64,000 bases of DNA from CBDFLA01 sp965248915 (GCA_965248915.1 OZ252216.1:2232001-2296000), one strand, 5' to 3'; shown: positions 17,611 through 25,869, counted from the stretch's first letter. Notes: generated from the letters alone by a model not told the origin. Translations and numbers: made by a program.

Positions 17611-19164
17611 ATGTCATGGGACAAGGAAGTTGAAGAAATCAAGCTACGCCGAGAGCTGGCAAAATCCCAAGGCGGGGAAGCAGGCGTCGCGCGCCAGCAC
17701 GCCAAAGGCCGGCTCACCATCCGTGAGCGCATCGGAGCACTCTCAGATGACGGCAGCTTCAACGAACACGCACCGTCCGCTGGTGAGGCCGAAAAGGACG
17801 AAGCGGGCAAGATCACCGACTTCACGCCTGCCAACTACGTGGTTGGGCTTTCAAAAATTGAGGGCAGGTATGCGGCAGTGGGAGGCGAGGACTTCACCCT
17901 CAAAGGGGGCTCGCCCAACATGTCGGGCTTGCGCAAGAGCGTCTACATCGAGGAGCTCGCTCTTGAATACAAAGTGCCACTGATTCGCTTACTCGAAGGA
18001 GGCGGCGGATCGGTTAAGGGTTCAAGCGGCAAAGGGCGCGCACCAGCTGGCAGCCCCGCGTACAACACCTCACGCTTTGTCTCCATCGCCAAATGTATGG
18101 GCGAAGTACCAGTGGCTTGTGCAGCGCTTGGTCCGGTAGCAGGTCTTCCTGCGGCACGCCTCGTCGCGTCACATTTTTGCGTCATGACCGAAACCAGCCA
18201 AGTGCTCATCGGCGGTCCAAAGATCGTTGAACGCGCTCTAGGAGAAACCCTCACCAAAGAAGAATTGGGCGGTCCCGACATTCACCTGAAAAACGGCGTC
18301 GTCGACAATCTCGCCAAGGACGAAGAAGAAGCGTTTGCACAAATCCGACAGTTCTTGAGTTACTTACCGCAAAACGTCCATGAGACCCCGCCTGTCACTG
18401 AGTGTGAGGATCCCATTGACCGCGTTGAAGAGGCGCTTCTCGACATGGTTCCGCGTGATCGCCGCAAGCCTTTCAACATGCGCAAAACCATCAAACTCAT
18501 TTTCGACAAAGGCTCGTATTTTGAAATGGGCCGCAAATTCGGACCTGGACAAATTGTTGGCCTTGCGCGACTTGGCGGCCGTCCCGTTGGTGTCTTTGCC
18601 AACGACTGTCACTTCTATGCTGGATCCATGACCGCTGAAGGATCGCAAAAAGTTCGTCGCTTCATCGACATGTGCAACACTTTCCATCTGCCCATCATCG
18701 CCCTGGTCGACGAACCCGGCTTTATGATCGGTCTCGATTCTGAAAAAGCGGCCACCATCAGGCATGGCACCGCCGCCCTTACCGCCGCCGTCCAATCCGT
18801 CGTGCCATGGTGCTCGGTTATGGTTCGAAAGGCTTACGGGGTGGCAGCTGCGGTCCACTTCGGACCTAAGTCCTACACCCTTACCTGGCCTTCCATTGAG
18901 ACCGGCGCGTTGCCGCTCGAAGGCGGTGTCGCCGTCGCATTCGGTCGCGAGATTGAAGCCGCCGACGATCCGGCAGCCAAACGAAAAGAACTGGAAGACA
19001 TGATGGCCGCTGGCCAATCACCCTTCCCAGGTGCTGAAAACTTCGCGGTTCATGACTTAATTGATCCCAGAGAAACCAGAACCAAGCTCAACGATTGGCT
19101 CGACTGGTCCTGGCCCAAACTCAAGAGCCTCGTCGGGCCCTACCAAACGACCTATCGACCCTGA
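17611..19164 (+). CDS. Acyl-CoA carboxylase carboxyltransferase (beta) subunit
   Basis: A 517-residue protein with the two crotonase-like halves of the propionyl-/methylcrotonyl-CoA carboxylase beta subunit. Landmarks are RQHAKGRLTIRERIGAL at the start, the first-half acyl-CoA loop GGGGSVKGSSGKG, the second-half loop VDEPGFMIG, and the ending WPSIETGALPLEGGVAVAF. Such subunits transfer the carboxyl group from biotin to propionyl-CoA, methylcrotonyl-CoA or geranyl-CoA. No biotin carboxylase or biotin carrier gene is adjacent, so it must pair with a distant alpha subunit. The ATG at 17611 has GGAGGG nine bases upstream. Substrate is not fixed by the sequence. Confidence 0.88.
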   Translation: MSWDKEVEEIKLRRELAKSQGGEAGVARQHAKGRLTIRERIGALSDDGSFNEHAPSAGEAEKDEAGKITDFTPANYVVGLSKIEGRYAAVGGEDFTLKGGSPNMSGLRKSVYIEELALEYKVPLIRLLEGGGGSVKGSSGKGRAPAGSPAYNTSRFVSIAKCMGEVPVACAALGPVAGLPAARLVASHFCVMTETSQVLIGGPKIVERALGETLTKEELGGPDIHLKNGVVDNLAKDEEEAFAQIRQFLSYLPQNVHETPPVTECEDPIDRVEEALLDMVPRDRRKPFNMRKTIKLIFDKGSYFEMGRKFGPGQIVGLARLGGRPVGVFANDCHFYAGSMTAEGSQKVRRFIDMCNTFHLPIIALVDEPGFMIGLDSEKAATIRHGTAALTAAVQSVVPWCSVMVRKAYGVAAAVHFGPKSYTLTWPSIETGALPLEGGVAVAFGREIEAADDPAAKRKELEDMMAAGQSPFPGAENFAVHDLIDPRETRTKLNDWLDWSWPKLKSLVGPYQTTYRP

Positions 19165-19185
19165 CCGAAGTGAACGGAGAGAAAA

Positions 19186-19560
19186 ATGCCAACCAAAGGT
19201 CACCCAGACATCGCCTTTCTTGATGCTTACTCCGACGCTTGGAACGACCACGACATTGACACCATCATGGGTGCCATGACTGACGATTGCGTCTTCGAGA
19301 CCGGGGGTGGTGGCGTGAGAGGAACGCGCTACGAAGGAGTCGCCGCCGTTCGCGAACGTTCTGAAGCCGTTTGGCAAGAACTTCCTGATGTACAATTTAC
19401 CAACACCCATCATTTTGTTTCTGGAGATCGGGGTTGCTCTGAGTGGGTTTTCAAGGCGACAAGACCCGATGGCACAAAGATGGAAATGGCAGGCTGTGAC
19501 CTCTTCACATTCAAAGAAGGAAAGATCTGGATCAAATCATCCTATTTAAAGAACACTTGA
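19186..19560 (+). CDS. NTF2-like (SnoaL-type) protein
   Basis: A 124-residue cone-shaped NTF2-like domain: FLDAYSDAWNDHDIDTIMGAMTDDCVFET at the start, EGVAAVRERSEAVWQELPDVQF in the middle, and DLFTFKEGKIWIKSSY at the end are the conserved fold elements. The family contains ketosteroid isomerases, polyketide cyclases, lyases and simple ligand-binding proteins, and no catalytic residues can be assigned with confidence. It starts 21 bp after the carboxyltransferase gene with GGAGAG upstream, so co-transcription with it is likely. Confidence 0.78.
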   Translation: MPTKGHPDIAFLDAYSDAWNDHDIDTIMGAMTDDCVFETGGGGVRGTRYEGVAAVRERSEAVWQELPDVQFTNTHHFVSGDRGCSEWVFKATRPDGTKMEMAGCDLFTFKEGKIWIKSSYLKNT

Positions 19561-19610
19561 AGTTTTCCGCGCGAGCCCAACAGCCCCAGCGACATGAACA
19601 AGGAAAGCCT

Positions 19611-20771
19611 ATGCGCATTGCAGTATTGACCGGTGGCGGCGATGTCCCAGGCCTCAACCCGTGCATCAAAGCGATTGTTCGACGCGCCAATGAATTCGGT
19701 TGGGAAGTGATCGGCTTTCGTCGTGGCTGGGCAGGTCCTTTGAACTTCAACCCAGACGACGAAGAAACGTCTCGCAAGAATTGGCTCATGGATCTGGGTC
19801 CCATGCGCGTGCGCGGCATCGACCGCACCGGGGGAACAATCCTTCATTCGTCGCGCACCAACCCGGCCAAGGTGCGCGCCAAAGACATGCCAGACTTCTT
19901 GAAAAACGCCTTTCCAATTCCCAATGGTGCCGAGACCGTCGACTGCACGCCGCACATTTTGCGCGTTCTCGAACATCTCGAAATCGACGCACTCATCCCA
20001 ATCGGGGGTGATGACACCTTGTCCTACGGCGCGCGACTTCACAACGAAGGGATCAAAGTCAACGCGGTCCCTAAAACCATGGACAATGACGTTTTTGGAA
20101 CCGACTATTGCATCGGGTTTTCGACTGCCGTCAGTCGCTCCGTCGAACACATCCATTCATTGAGAACGCCTACCGGCAGCCATGAGCGCATCGGAGTTAT
20201 TGAACTGTTCGGCCGCAATTCCGGCGAGACAGCCCTCATCAGCGGATACCTCTCCGACGCAGACCGAGTGCTTATTTCCGAAGTCCCCTTCGACATTGAT
20301 CGCTTGGCCGAACTCGTCATCACCGACCGCGCTGCCAATCCCGCCAACTACGCCATGGTCATCGTCTCAGAAGGGGCGGTCATGCATGGTGGTGAAATCC
20401 ATGAGACCGGCGAAGCCGATGCTTACGGACACAAAAAACTCGGAGGCATCGGCAGCAGCCTAAGCCGCGCCTTGAAAGAACGCACTGGCGTCAATACCGT
20501 CAGTCAATCACTGGGATATCTCATGCGCGCCGGCGCGCCGGATGCCCTCGACCAAATGGTGGGGAAAAGTTACGGCACTATGGCAGTGCAACAATTGGCC
20601 GACGGGAATTCCGGCCTCATGATGGCGCTGTGCGATGGTAACTACACGACGGTGCCTGGCGACATGTGCATCAAAGGCGAAAAACGTGTCGACATCGACG
20701 CCCTCTATGACAGCAAAGCCTATCGCCCCCGCATCGCGCGAGTGAAGGACAAACCGATGTTTATGTATTAG
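19611..20771 (+). CDS. pfp: 6-phosphofructokinase, pyrophosphate-dependent type
   Basis: A 386-residue phosphofructokinase. TGGGDVPGLN opens the protein, GGDDTLS lies near residue 132 and PKTMDND near 155. ATP-dependent enzymes have GGDG and PGTIDND at these places; the Asp (replacing Gly104 of E. coli PfkA) and Lys (replacing Gly124) are the accepted marks of pyrophosphate use. The enzyme would interconvert fructose 6-phosphate and fructose 1,6-bisphosphate reversibly. AAGGAAAG precedes the ATG at 19611; the longer frame overlapping the NTF2 gene is rejected. It follows the NTF2-like gene by 50 bp. Confidence 0.88.
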   Translation: MRIAVLTGGGDVPGLNPCIKAIVRRANEFGWEVIGFRRGWAGPLNFNPDDEETSRKNWLMDLGPMRVRGIDRTGGTILHSSRTNPAKVRAKDMPDFLKNAFPIPNGAETVDCTPHILRVLEHLEIDALIPIGGDDTLSYGARLHNEGIKVNAVPKTMDNDVFGTDYCIGFSTAVSRSVEHIHSLRTPTGSHERIGVIELFGRNSGETALISGYLSDADRVLISEVPFDIDRLAELVITDRAANPANYAMVIVSEGAVMHGGEIHETGEADAYGHKKLGGIGSSLSRALKERTGVNTVSQSLGYLMRAGAPDALDQMVGKSYGTMAVQQLADGNSGLMMALCDGNYTTVPGDMCIKGEKRVDIDALYDSKAYRPRIARVKDKPMFMY

Positions 20772-20839
20772 ATCCAGAGAATACAATCAAATCGGGAGCT
20801 AATCCCATTCACCCTCAAAAGTGTTGCTAATAGTGGCTT

Positions 20840-20977
20840 ATGAGTGCTAAGAAGTTGAATGGATGCGGCGTTGAATTCGACATATCCAAGCCGCTCTGCA
20901 GCACAGTCCAACAAACTGGCGGTCAAACAATTGTATTTCAATTGCGACGACGAAAGCACACCGCTGTTCAAGAATAA
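20840..20977 (+). CDS. Candidate 45-residue protein, first gene of an unknown module
   Basis: An ATG frame encoding 45 residues (starts MSAKKLNGCGVEFD, ends RRRKHTAVQE) that stops 17 bp before the next gene, whose ribosome-binding site AGGAGG lies in between. Composition looks protein-like, with two cysteines and a basic end. There is no good ribosome-binding site before its own ATG. An overlapping 57-codon frame begins at 20859 and runs into the next gene, which weakens the call. Function is unknown. Confidence 0.3.
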   Translation: MSAKKLNGCGVEFDISKPLCSTVQQTGGQTIVFQLRRRKHTAVQE

Positions 20978-20994
20978 GGTACAGGAGGCTCCCA

Positions 20995-21216
20995 ATGTCC
21001 GTCACCGGCTCTATCTCGATCCAACTAAATGAAAGTGAAGACCCAGCGAGCAACAACGTCCTCTTAGAAGTCACCACCAATGAGGGAAAGAAGATCGGCG
21101 AAATACGCTATCGCGATCTCATAGATCCCACAATCGGCCCCCTGGCGGTTCGGGTAGTGCCGAAAGGCTGGGAAGATCGAAATCGCTGTGATCAATGTGG
21201 TCAGATAATTTCATGA
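20995..21216 (+). CDS. Unrecognised 73-residue protein with a C-terminal CxxC
   Basis: A 73-residue protein, mostly beta-strand in appearance (SISIQLNESEDP, NVLLEVTTNEGKKIGEIRY), ending in NRCDQCGQIIS, a single CxxC that could bind zinc or form a disulfide. A strong AGGAGG lies seven bases before the ATG. It is 19 bp upstream of a membrane protein gene and the two are almost surely co-transcribed. I do not recognise either; the first protein could be a regulator or ligand for the second. Confidence 0.68.
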   Translation: MSVTGSISIQLNESEDPASNNVLLEVTTNEGKKIGEIRYRDLIDPTIGPLAVRVVPKGWEDRNRCDQCGQIIS

Positions 21217-21235
21217 CAAATTGAGGAAACGACAA

Positions 21236-22021
21236 ATGGGTACTTGGTTTGAGAGCATTAATGTTGTTAGCCGCAACAATGGAGGCTTTGAGATTGTCAT
21301 GGAGAGTTGCGACCCTCCGGTGGCGCGCCCAGAAGCAGCCAATATTTTCATGAGTGAGATCGTGAAAGTCGACCAGGTTCTCCAGCTACGATTCGCAAAA
21401 AAAGAAGAACTCGAGACTCTTATCCGTGATCTGAAGGACATCGCGACAGTAGGACTGGGCGGAAACAACCCTAGCATTTCAGAAGGTCAAAGCGAACTTC
21501 AAAACTTCAAGGATCGAATTGCGACCAAATGGGAAGAGGAGAAAGCAAACTACCGTAGAAGAATGAGTTTGTTTTGCGTCATGGCCTTTCTTGCGACACT
21601 CTTTCTCTTTTGGCCATTGAGCAACTTTCGGATTGAGATCACGGACTATTTTGCAGCAGCCCTCAATGGTGATGCGGCGATTGTTCCCAAATTTTTGAAC
21701 ACCTTACTACTGACTTTTTTCGGTACAATCTTGGGAGTTATAGTTGTCACGTACGCAGATGGCAGGAAGAGTAGTTTTGATAGCATTACCGATCTGAACA
21801 CGATGGGTGGATCTCCTTCAGCATACGGCTTCTACTTGGCCGGATTATCGATACTTGGGCTAGCTGCATTCTACTTCAAATGGATCGAATTAGGTGTCGG
21901 AGGAATTTCTCTGAATGAGGTGGCGGACAAGCCGTACTTGGGAGCGATGATTGGGCTGTTCATCGCATTTAGCGATCGTCACATTGTCAGAATTATTCTC
22001 GAACTGTTTAGGCGCAAATAG
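21236..22021 (+). CDS. Unrecognised four-helix membrane protein with a cytoplasmic N-domain
   Basis: A 261-residue protein. The first roughly 110 residues are soluble, with a charged helical part (KKEELETLIRDLKD, then ELQNFKDRIATKWEEEKANYRRR) that could form a coiled coil. Four hydrophobic segments follow at about 114-135, 157-178, 200-221 and 236-256, the last running into a basic end (FRRK). GAGGAAAC precedes the ATG at 21236; a GTG/ATG five codons earlier is less likely. GC is lower than in surrounding genes. It forms a tight pair with the 73-residue gene. No family is recognised. Confidence 0.72.
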   Translation: MGTWFESINVVSRNNGGFEIVMESCDPPVARPEAANIFMSEIVKVDQVLQLRFAKKEELETLIRDLKDIATVGLGGNNPSISEGQSELQNFKDRIATKWEEEKANYRRRMSLFCVMAFLATLFLFWPLSNFRIEITDYFAAALNGDAAIVPKFLNTLLLTFFGTILGVIVVTYADGRKSSFDSITDLNTMGGSPSAYGFYLAGLSILGLAAFYFKWIELGVGGISLNEVADKPYLGAMIGLFIAFSDRHIVRIILELFRRK

Positions 22022-22057
22022 TTGGTAGGGCATGCTGATTGCGCAGTTGTCGTTTTT

Positions 22058-22074
22058 CTCATGAGTTTCATGAG
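22058..22074. repeat. 7-bp inverted repeat after the unknown module
   Basis: CTCATGA and TCATGAG are separated by three bases, with T-rich flank on the left and GAAAC on the right. It lies between the membrane protein gene and the nitrilase-like gene and could be an operator or a weak terminator. Confidence 0.35.
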
Positions 22075-22189
22075 TGAAACAATACGAAGCAAGGGAATGT
22101 CTTTGTTTGCTGTGAATGGAGGGACGCCTGACAGGAGAATGCTGCCTGCACAATTGGTCCTCTATTCAAACAACTCACAATTATAATCT

Positions 22190-22978
22190 ATGGCCAAACA
22201 TCTCACCGTCGCCCTCGCGCAAGTCTGTCACGATGAGGATCCACTTCCCGTCGTTGAGGAAGCCGCCAAGCAAAAAGCCGATGTCGTCGCGTTTCCCGAA
22301 ATGTGGTCAAACGGATACGTAAGTTTTGATGAAGACGATGAGCGCGCCAAACAGGAATGGATAGAAACAGCCATCGACCTGAACCATCCCTACGTCACGA
22401 AATTTCGCAAATCGGCAAAGACCCACGCCATTCATGTCGTTGCAACCCTCCTCGAAAAAGAGAGGGAACACCTTTTCAACACCGCACTCTTGATCAACCC
22501 CGAAGGCGAAATCGTCTTGCATCATCGAAAAGTTCATCCGTGTTTCTTTGATGCCCCGGAATGCGTCGTGACAAAGGGAGAAAACTTCAGAGTCGCGACA
22601 ATTGAAACAGAAGCTGGACCCGTCAACATTGGACTCATGATCTGCATGGACAGAGAATATAGGGATGGCGCTGCCACTCTATCAGCAGCGGGCTGCGAAG
22701 TCGCCCTCGTTCCAAATGCGTCCGACCTTGCGACGTGTTCTGACGTCGGGGATGTACGCATCGCCCAAACACGCGGACGCGCCTTTGAAACCGTGATGGG
22801 GATCGCGGTCATAAATTATCCAATGCCTCGATTTGACGGCAATTCCTTCGCTGTTGGATCCATCGGTCAGATGTTGGTGCAAGCCGGTCGTAACAGAGAC
22901 ATCGTCTATACCGCATTTGATCTTGAGGAAATCCGCAAGCACCGACGGGCAGATTGGTTCCGTTGGCGCAGCCCGTGA
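22190..22978 (+). CDS. Carbon-nitrogen hydrolase (nitrilase superfamily)
   Basis: A 262-residue nitrilase-superfamily amidase with the complete catalytic triad: Glu37 in AFPEMW, Lys114 in HHRKVHP, and Cys152 in LMICMDREY. Proteins of this length with FPEMWSNGY and LMICMDREYRDGA belong to the aliphatic amidase/N-carbamoyl hydrolase branches, which hydrolyse small amides or carbamoyl-amines in the cytoplasm. Substrate is unknown. It stands alone, upstream of the hsp20 regulatory region. Confidence 0.85.
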   Translation: MAKHLTVALAQVCHDEDPLPVVEEAAKQKADVVAFPEMWSNGYVSFDEDDERAKQEWIETAIDLNHPYVTKFRKSAKTHAIHVVATLLEKEREHLFNTALLINPEGEIVLHHRKVHPCFFDAPECVVTKGENFRVATIETEAGPVNIGLMICMDREYRDGAATLSAAGCEVALVPNASDLATCSDVGDVRIAQTRGRAFETVMGIAVINYPMPRFDGNSFAVGSIGQMLVQAGRNRDIVYTAFDLEEIRKHRRADWFRWRSP

Positions 22979-23029
22979 CATATGCGTCACACAACCACTG
23001 GCCGTGGCGATTTCTACTTCTCGCCACCT

Positions 23030-23058
23030 CTTGAAAATCGAAAATTCGCACCCTATCT
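23030..23058 (+). promoter_or_regulatory. Predicted RpoH (sigma-32) promoter of hsp20
   Basis: CTTG at 23030-23033 and CCTATCT at 23052-23058 are 18 bases apart. This fits the alphaproteobacterial heat-shock consensus CTTG-N17-18-CYTATNT exactly. Transcription would begin near 23065 and give a leader of about 100 bases in front of the hsp20 start codon. Confidence 0.68.
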
Positions 23059-23064
23059 ATGGTT

Positions 23065-23164
23065 CGGACCGGGTGCCGCTTTAGGGCTCGGACCGCAAGA
23101 AATCTGGGCCCGACCATGAGGTGGGCCTGAACTTCCATATCGCTTCTCAAGGAGGATGTGAGAC
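23065..23164 (+). promoter_or_regulatory. ROSE-type RNA thermometer in the hsp20 leader
   Basis: The last hairpin (23139-23157) pairs AUC-G-CUUC with GGAGGAU around a UCAA loop, leaving the first G of the left arm bulged. The left arm contains UCGCU, the UYGCU motif of ROSE elements, and the right arm is the ribosome-binding site, 7 bases before the ATG. Upstream in the leader GGGCC and GGCC blocks can form a further stable hairpin. ROSE elements melt at heat-shock temperature and free the ribosome-binding site. Confidence 0.72.
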
Positions 23165-23617
23165 ATGAATACTTTTGATTTCTCCCCACTTTACCGTTCA
23201 ACCGTTGGATTTGACCGCCTGGCGCGGATGCTTGATTCCGCCTCGCAGATCGACACGAGCTCCGGCTATCCGCCGTACAACATTGAGCGCGTCGATGACA
23301 ATGACTACCGGATTTCCATGGCCGTCGCTGGCTTCGCCGAAGAAGACCTTGGCATCGAAGTCAAAGAAAACGCCCTGACAATCTCCGGCAGCCACACCGA
23401 GACCGACGACGAAAAACGCTACCTTTATAACGGCATCGCTGGACGCAATTTTGAGCGCCGTTTCCAATTGGCCGATCACATGGTGGTCACCGGCGCCAAA
23501 CTGGAAAACGGTCTGCTCCACGTAGATCTCGTGCGCGAAATTCCTGAAGAAAAACGCGCCCGCCGGGTCGAAATCGGTGTCAAAGCGCCCAAGAAAATCT
23601 CACAAGAAGCCGCCTAG
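23165..23617 (+). CDS. Small heat-shock protein (Hsp20/IbpA family)
   Basis: A 150-residue alpha-crystallin-domain protein. The N-terminus DFSPLYRSTVGFDRLARML is the IbpA-class signature, the core spans about residues 36-128 (PPYNIERVDDNDYRISMAVAGF, ERRFQLADHMVVTGAKLENGLL), and a C-terminal tail follows. It binds unfolding proteins and holds them for DnaK/ClpB. Alphaproteobacterial class A sHsps of this kind are usually under both RpoH and ROSE control, and both signals are seen here. A stable GC hairpin follows 26 bp after the stop. Confidence 0.95.
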   Translation: MNTFDFSPLYRSTVGFDRLARMLDSASQIDTSSGYPPYNIERVDDNDYRISMAVAGFAEEDLGIEVKENALTISGSHTETDDEKRYLYNGIAGRNFERRFQLADHMVVTGAKLENGLLHVDLVREIPEEKRARRVEIGVKAPKKISQEAA

Positions 23618-23643
23618 TTCCCTCCCCCCATGTCTTAGGCGGT

Positions 23644-23666
23644 GGAGCGCTGCGTCCCAGCGCTCC
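23644..23666 (+). terminator. Stem-loop after hsp20
   Basis: GGAGCGCTG pairs perfectly with CAGCGCTCC across a 5-base loop. No T-run follows, so it may act as a Rho-linked or mRNA-stabilising hairpin rather than a classical intrinsic terminator. Confidence 0.5.
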
Positions 23667-23893
23667 AACGAGGCGCGTCGACCCCCGGCGCGCCTCTGCC
23701 TGTTGGCTCACTGATCTTTTGGAAACCGACGCTTAACCTTTCCATAACGGGAAAATCTGCTCTAAGATGCCCGCGTGACCGGGGTTAAGTCCCCATATTC
23801 CCCGAATGTCCGCGACCATCAGAGATACATTAAGCATTTGCCTGTAATTTGAAGCTTAATGCATTTGATGATCCCACAAGGTTTCGCGCGAAA

Positions 23894-24823
23894 ATGGTAA
23901 GCTGGCAAAGTCGATTTCTCGACCGCAAATTGCGCCTTCAAAAGGTGCGTCGCGTCGATCCCATGGGACCGATCGAGAAACTGCGTAAAAGCTTCGAGAA
24001 AGACGCAGCACCTTTTGCGAAAACGGGACCAGATGTCCGCGTTACCCCCATTGAGACCGGCCGTACCAAAGCTGAATGGATCGAACCGCCGGACGCGCAA
24101 CAACACCGGGTCATCTTGTATCTTCATGGCGGCGGTTTCTGCGTCGGCTCACCCAACACGCACCGCGGTCTCCTCGCACGTTTTTGCGAAGCAGCATCTG
24201 CTCGAGGCCTGTTGGTCGACTATCGTCTCGCGCCTGAAAACAAATTTCCCGCAGCAATTGAAGATTCTCTCGATGCCTATCAATGGCTTTTAGGCCAAGG
24301 CATTGATCCAAAGGGGATGGTCATCGCCGGCGATGCATCAGGCGCAGGACTTGCCATCTCAACATGCATGGCTTTGCGCGATGCAAGTGCGCCATTGCCC
24401 GCCGCCATTATTGCCATGTCACCTTGGACCGACCTTGCCTTGACCGGCTGGTCAAACCTCACCCTTACAAAACAAGAAGCTATGCTCCGTCCGGAACTGC
24501 TGGGCATCATGTCGCGACACTATTTGCAAGGCAAAAGTCCAACCGAACCATTGGCCTCACCCCTTTACGGTGACTTCCGCGGATTGCCGCCTATTCTTGT
24601 TCATGTAGGCAGCAACGAAATTCTCCGCGATGACGCAACGCGTCTGACGCAAAAAGCAGAGGCCGCCGGCGTCGACATCAGCGTTGAGGTTTGGGACGGC
24701 ATGCCTCACGTGTTCCAGTTTTATCCGTCATTGCCGGAAGCACAAGGCTCTCTCGCCAGGCTTGGATCATTCGTGAAAACGCGCACGGTTGCTGTGCCCA
24801 TGCGCCGGGCTGCCGCACAGTAA
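23894..24823 (+). CDS. Alpha/beta hydrolase, hormone-sensitive-lipase family, with altered nucleophile elbow
   Basis: A 309-residue family IV (HSL-type) esterase-like protein. The oxyanion motif HGGGF (residues 78-82), VDYRLAPENKFPAA, and the C-terminal SNEILRDDATR (acid) and GMPHVFQ (base) are all present. The elbow reads GDASGAG instead of GDSAGG: the codon for the usual nucleophile Ser is Ala (residue 148) and a Ser stands one place later. Either the serine has shifted or the protein is no longer an ordinary esterase. I start at the ATG 23894; a TTG at 23849 would add 15 residues. It converges with ltaE. Confidence 0.82.
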   Translation: MVSWQSRFLDRKLRLQKVRRVDPMGPIEKLRKSFEKDAAPFAKTGPDVRVTPIETGRTKAEWIEPPDAQQHRVILYLHGGGFCVGSPNTHRGLLARFCEAASARGLLVDYRLAPENKFPAAIEDSLDAYQWLLGQGIDPKGMVIAGDASGAGLAISTCMALRDASAPLPAAIIAMSPWTDLALTGWSNLTLTKQEAMLRPELLGIMSRHYLQGKSPTEPLASPLYGDFRGLPPILVHVGSNEILRDDATRLTQKAEAAGVDISVEVWDGMPHVFQFYPSLPEAQGSLARLGSFVKTRTVAVPMRRAAAQ

Positions 24824-24831
24824 TTGAGAGT

Positions 24832-25869
24832 TCAGTTAGCGCTGACCACATCCACAAAAGCAGAAATCTCATCATCCGTAGTGGCAAACGATGTCACCAG
24901 CCGGATAGTAAGTCGGCCATCAACCGGCGTTGGCGTCCAGGCGTGAAACAAAGATCCTGCTTTTTGCAGTCGTTGAATGTCGCTCACCTTCAGATCAACA
25001 AAGACCGCATTTGTTTCGACCGGTGAAACCAGATGGGCCCGATCCGTAGATTCGATCGCAGCCCATAGATCTCGCGCCTTTTGATTTGCGGTTCGGGCGA
25101 GCTGAAGCCAAAGATCATCATGGAAGTAAGCGGCAAATTGTGCGGCCGGAAATCTCGCCTTTGAGAACAACTGACCACCGCGTTTTTGTCGGAATTTGAA
25201 ATCGCCGACCAGGTCACGATTGAAAAATAGAACCGCCTCCGCGGCCATCGCACCATTTTTGGTCGCCCCGAAGGACAAGACATCGACGCCCGCCTTCCAC
25301 GTCATCTCCGCCGGCGTGCAGCCAAGTTCGACCAAGGCATTTGCAAACCGCGCCCCGTCCATGTGAACCGGCAGTTCGTTTTTCTTGGCGGCAGCAGAGA
25401 TCGCCTCAATGTCTTCCACTGAGTAAATCGTTCCAAGCTCTGTTGCCTGGCTAAGGGTCACAGCCCCTGGCTGCATCCGGTGTTCAACCCCGCGTGGAAA
25501 ATGTGCGACCGCCTGATCAAGTGTTTGGGCGTCGAACTTGGCATCCGCCCCGCTTAGTCCCACAAGCTTCGCCCCTTGGGTAAAGAATTCAGGTGCGCCG
25601 CATTCGTCTGTGTTCACATGGGCCTGTTCATGGCAGAAAATCGCGCCATAAGGCGGCGACAAAACCGCAAGGCTCAAAGAGTTGGCGCCGGTACCTGTCG
25701 CCACCAGAAACATGTCCAAGTCACACTCAAAAATCTCGCCAAAAGTCTGCGCCAGCGCCTCGTTGATGCCATCTGCGCCGTAGGCCGGTACTTTCCCCTC
25801 ATTGACATCTGTCAGAGCGCTCAAGATCTCCGGGGCAACCCCGCTCGCGTTGTCACTCAAAAAATTCAT
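24832..25869 (-). CDS. ltaE: Low-specificity L-threonine aldolase
   Basis: A 345-residue fold-type I PLP enzyme. It opens with FLSDNASGVAPEIL, has GTGANSLSL and HVNTDECGAPE in the cofactor and substrate region, HMDGARFANAL, and the Schiff-base lysine in SFGATKNGAM. It cleaves L-threonine and L-allo-threonine to glycine and acetaldehyde. A GAGGAAG site precedes the ATG. It is divergent from the glyoxalase-like gene with about 120 bp between, and stands alone as a transcription unit. Confidence 0.92.
   Translation of the reverse strand: MNFLSDNASGVAPEILSALTDVNEGKVPAYGADGINEALAQTFGEIFECDLDMFLVATGTGANSLSLAVLSPPYGAIFCHEQAHVNTDECGAPEFFTQGAKLVGLSGADAKFDAQTLDQAVAHFPRGVEHRMQPGAVTLSQATELGTIYSVEDIEAISAAAKKNELPVHMDGARFANALVELGCTPAEMTWKAGVDVLSFGATKNGAMAAEAVLFFNRDLVGDFKFRQKRGGQLFSKARFPAAQFAAYFHDDLWLQLARTANQKARDLWAAIESTDRAHLVSPVETNAVFVDLKVSDIQRLQKAGSLFHAWTPTPVDGRLTIRLVTSFATTDDEISAFVDVVSAN

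Noticed and set aside
23733..23748. CtrA-like box TTAA-N7-ATAAC upstream of the HSL-type hydrolase
   Set aside because: One mismatch in the right half-site; one such match in this much sequence is expected by chance.
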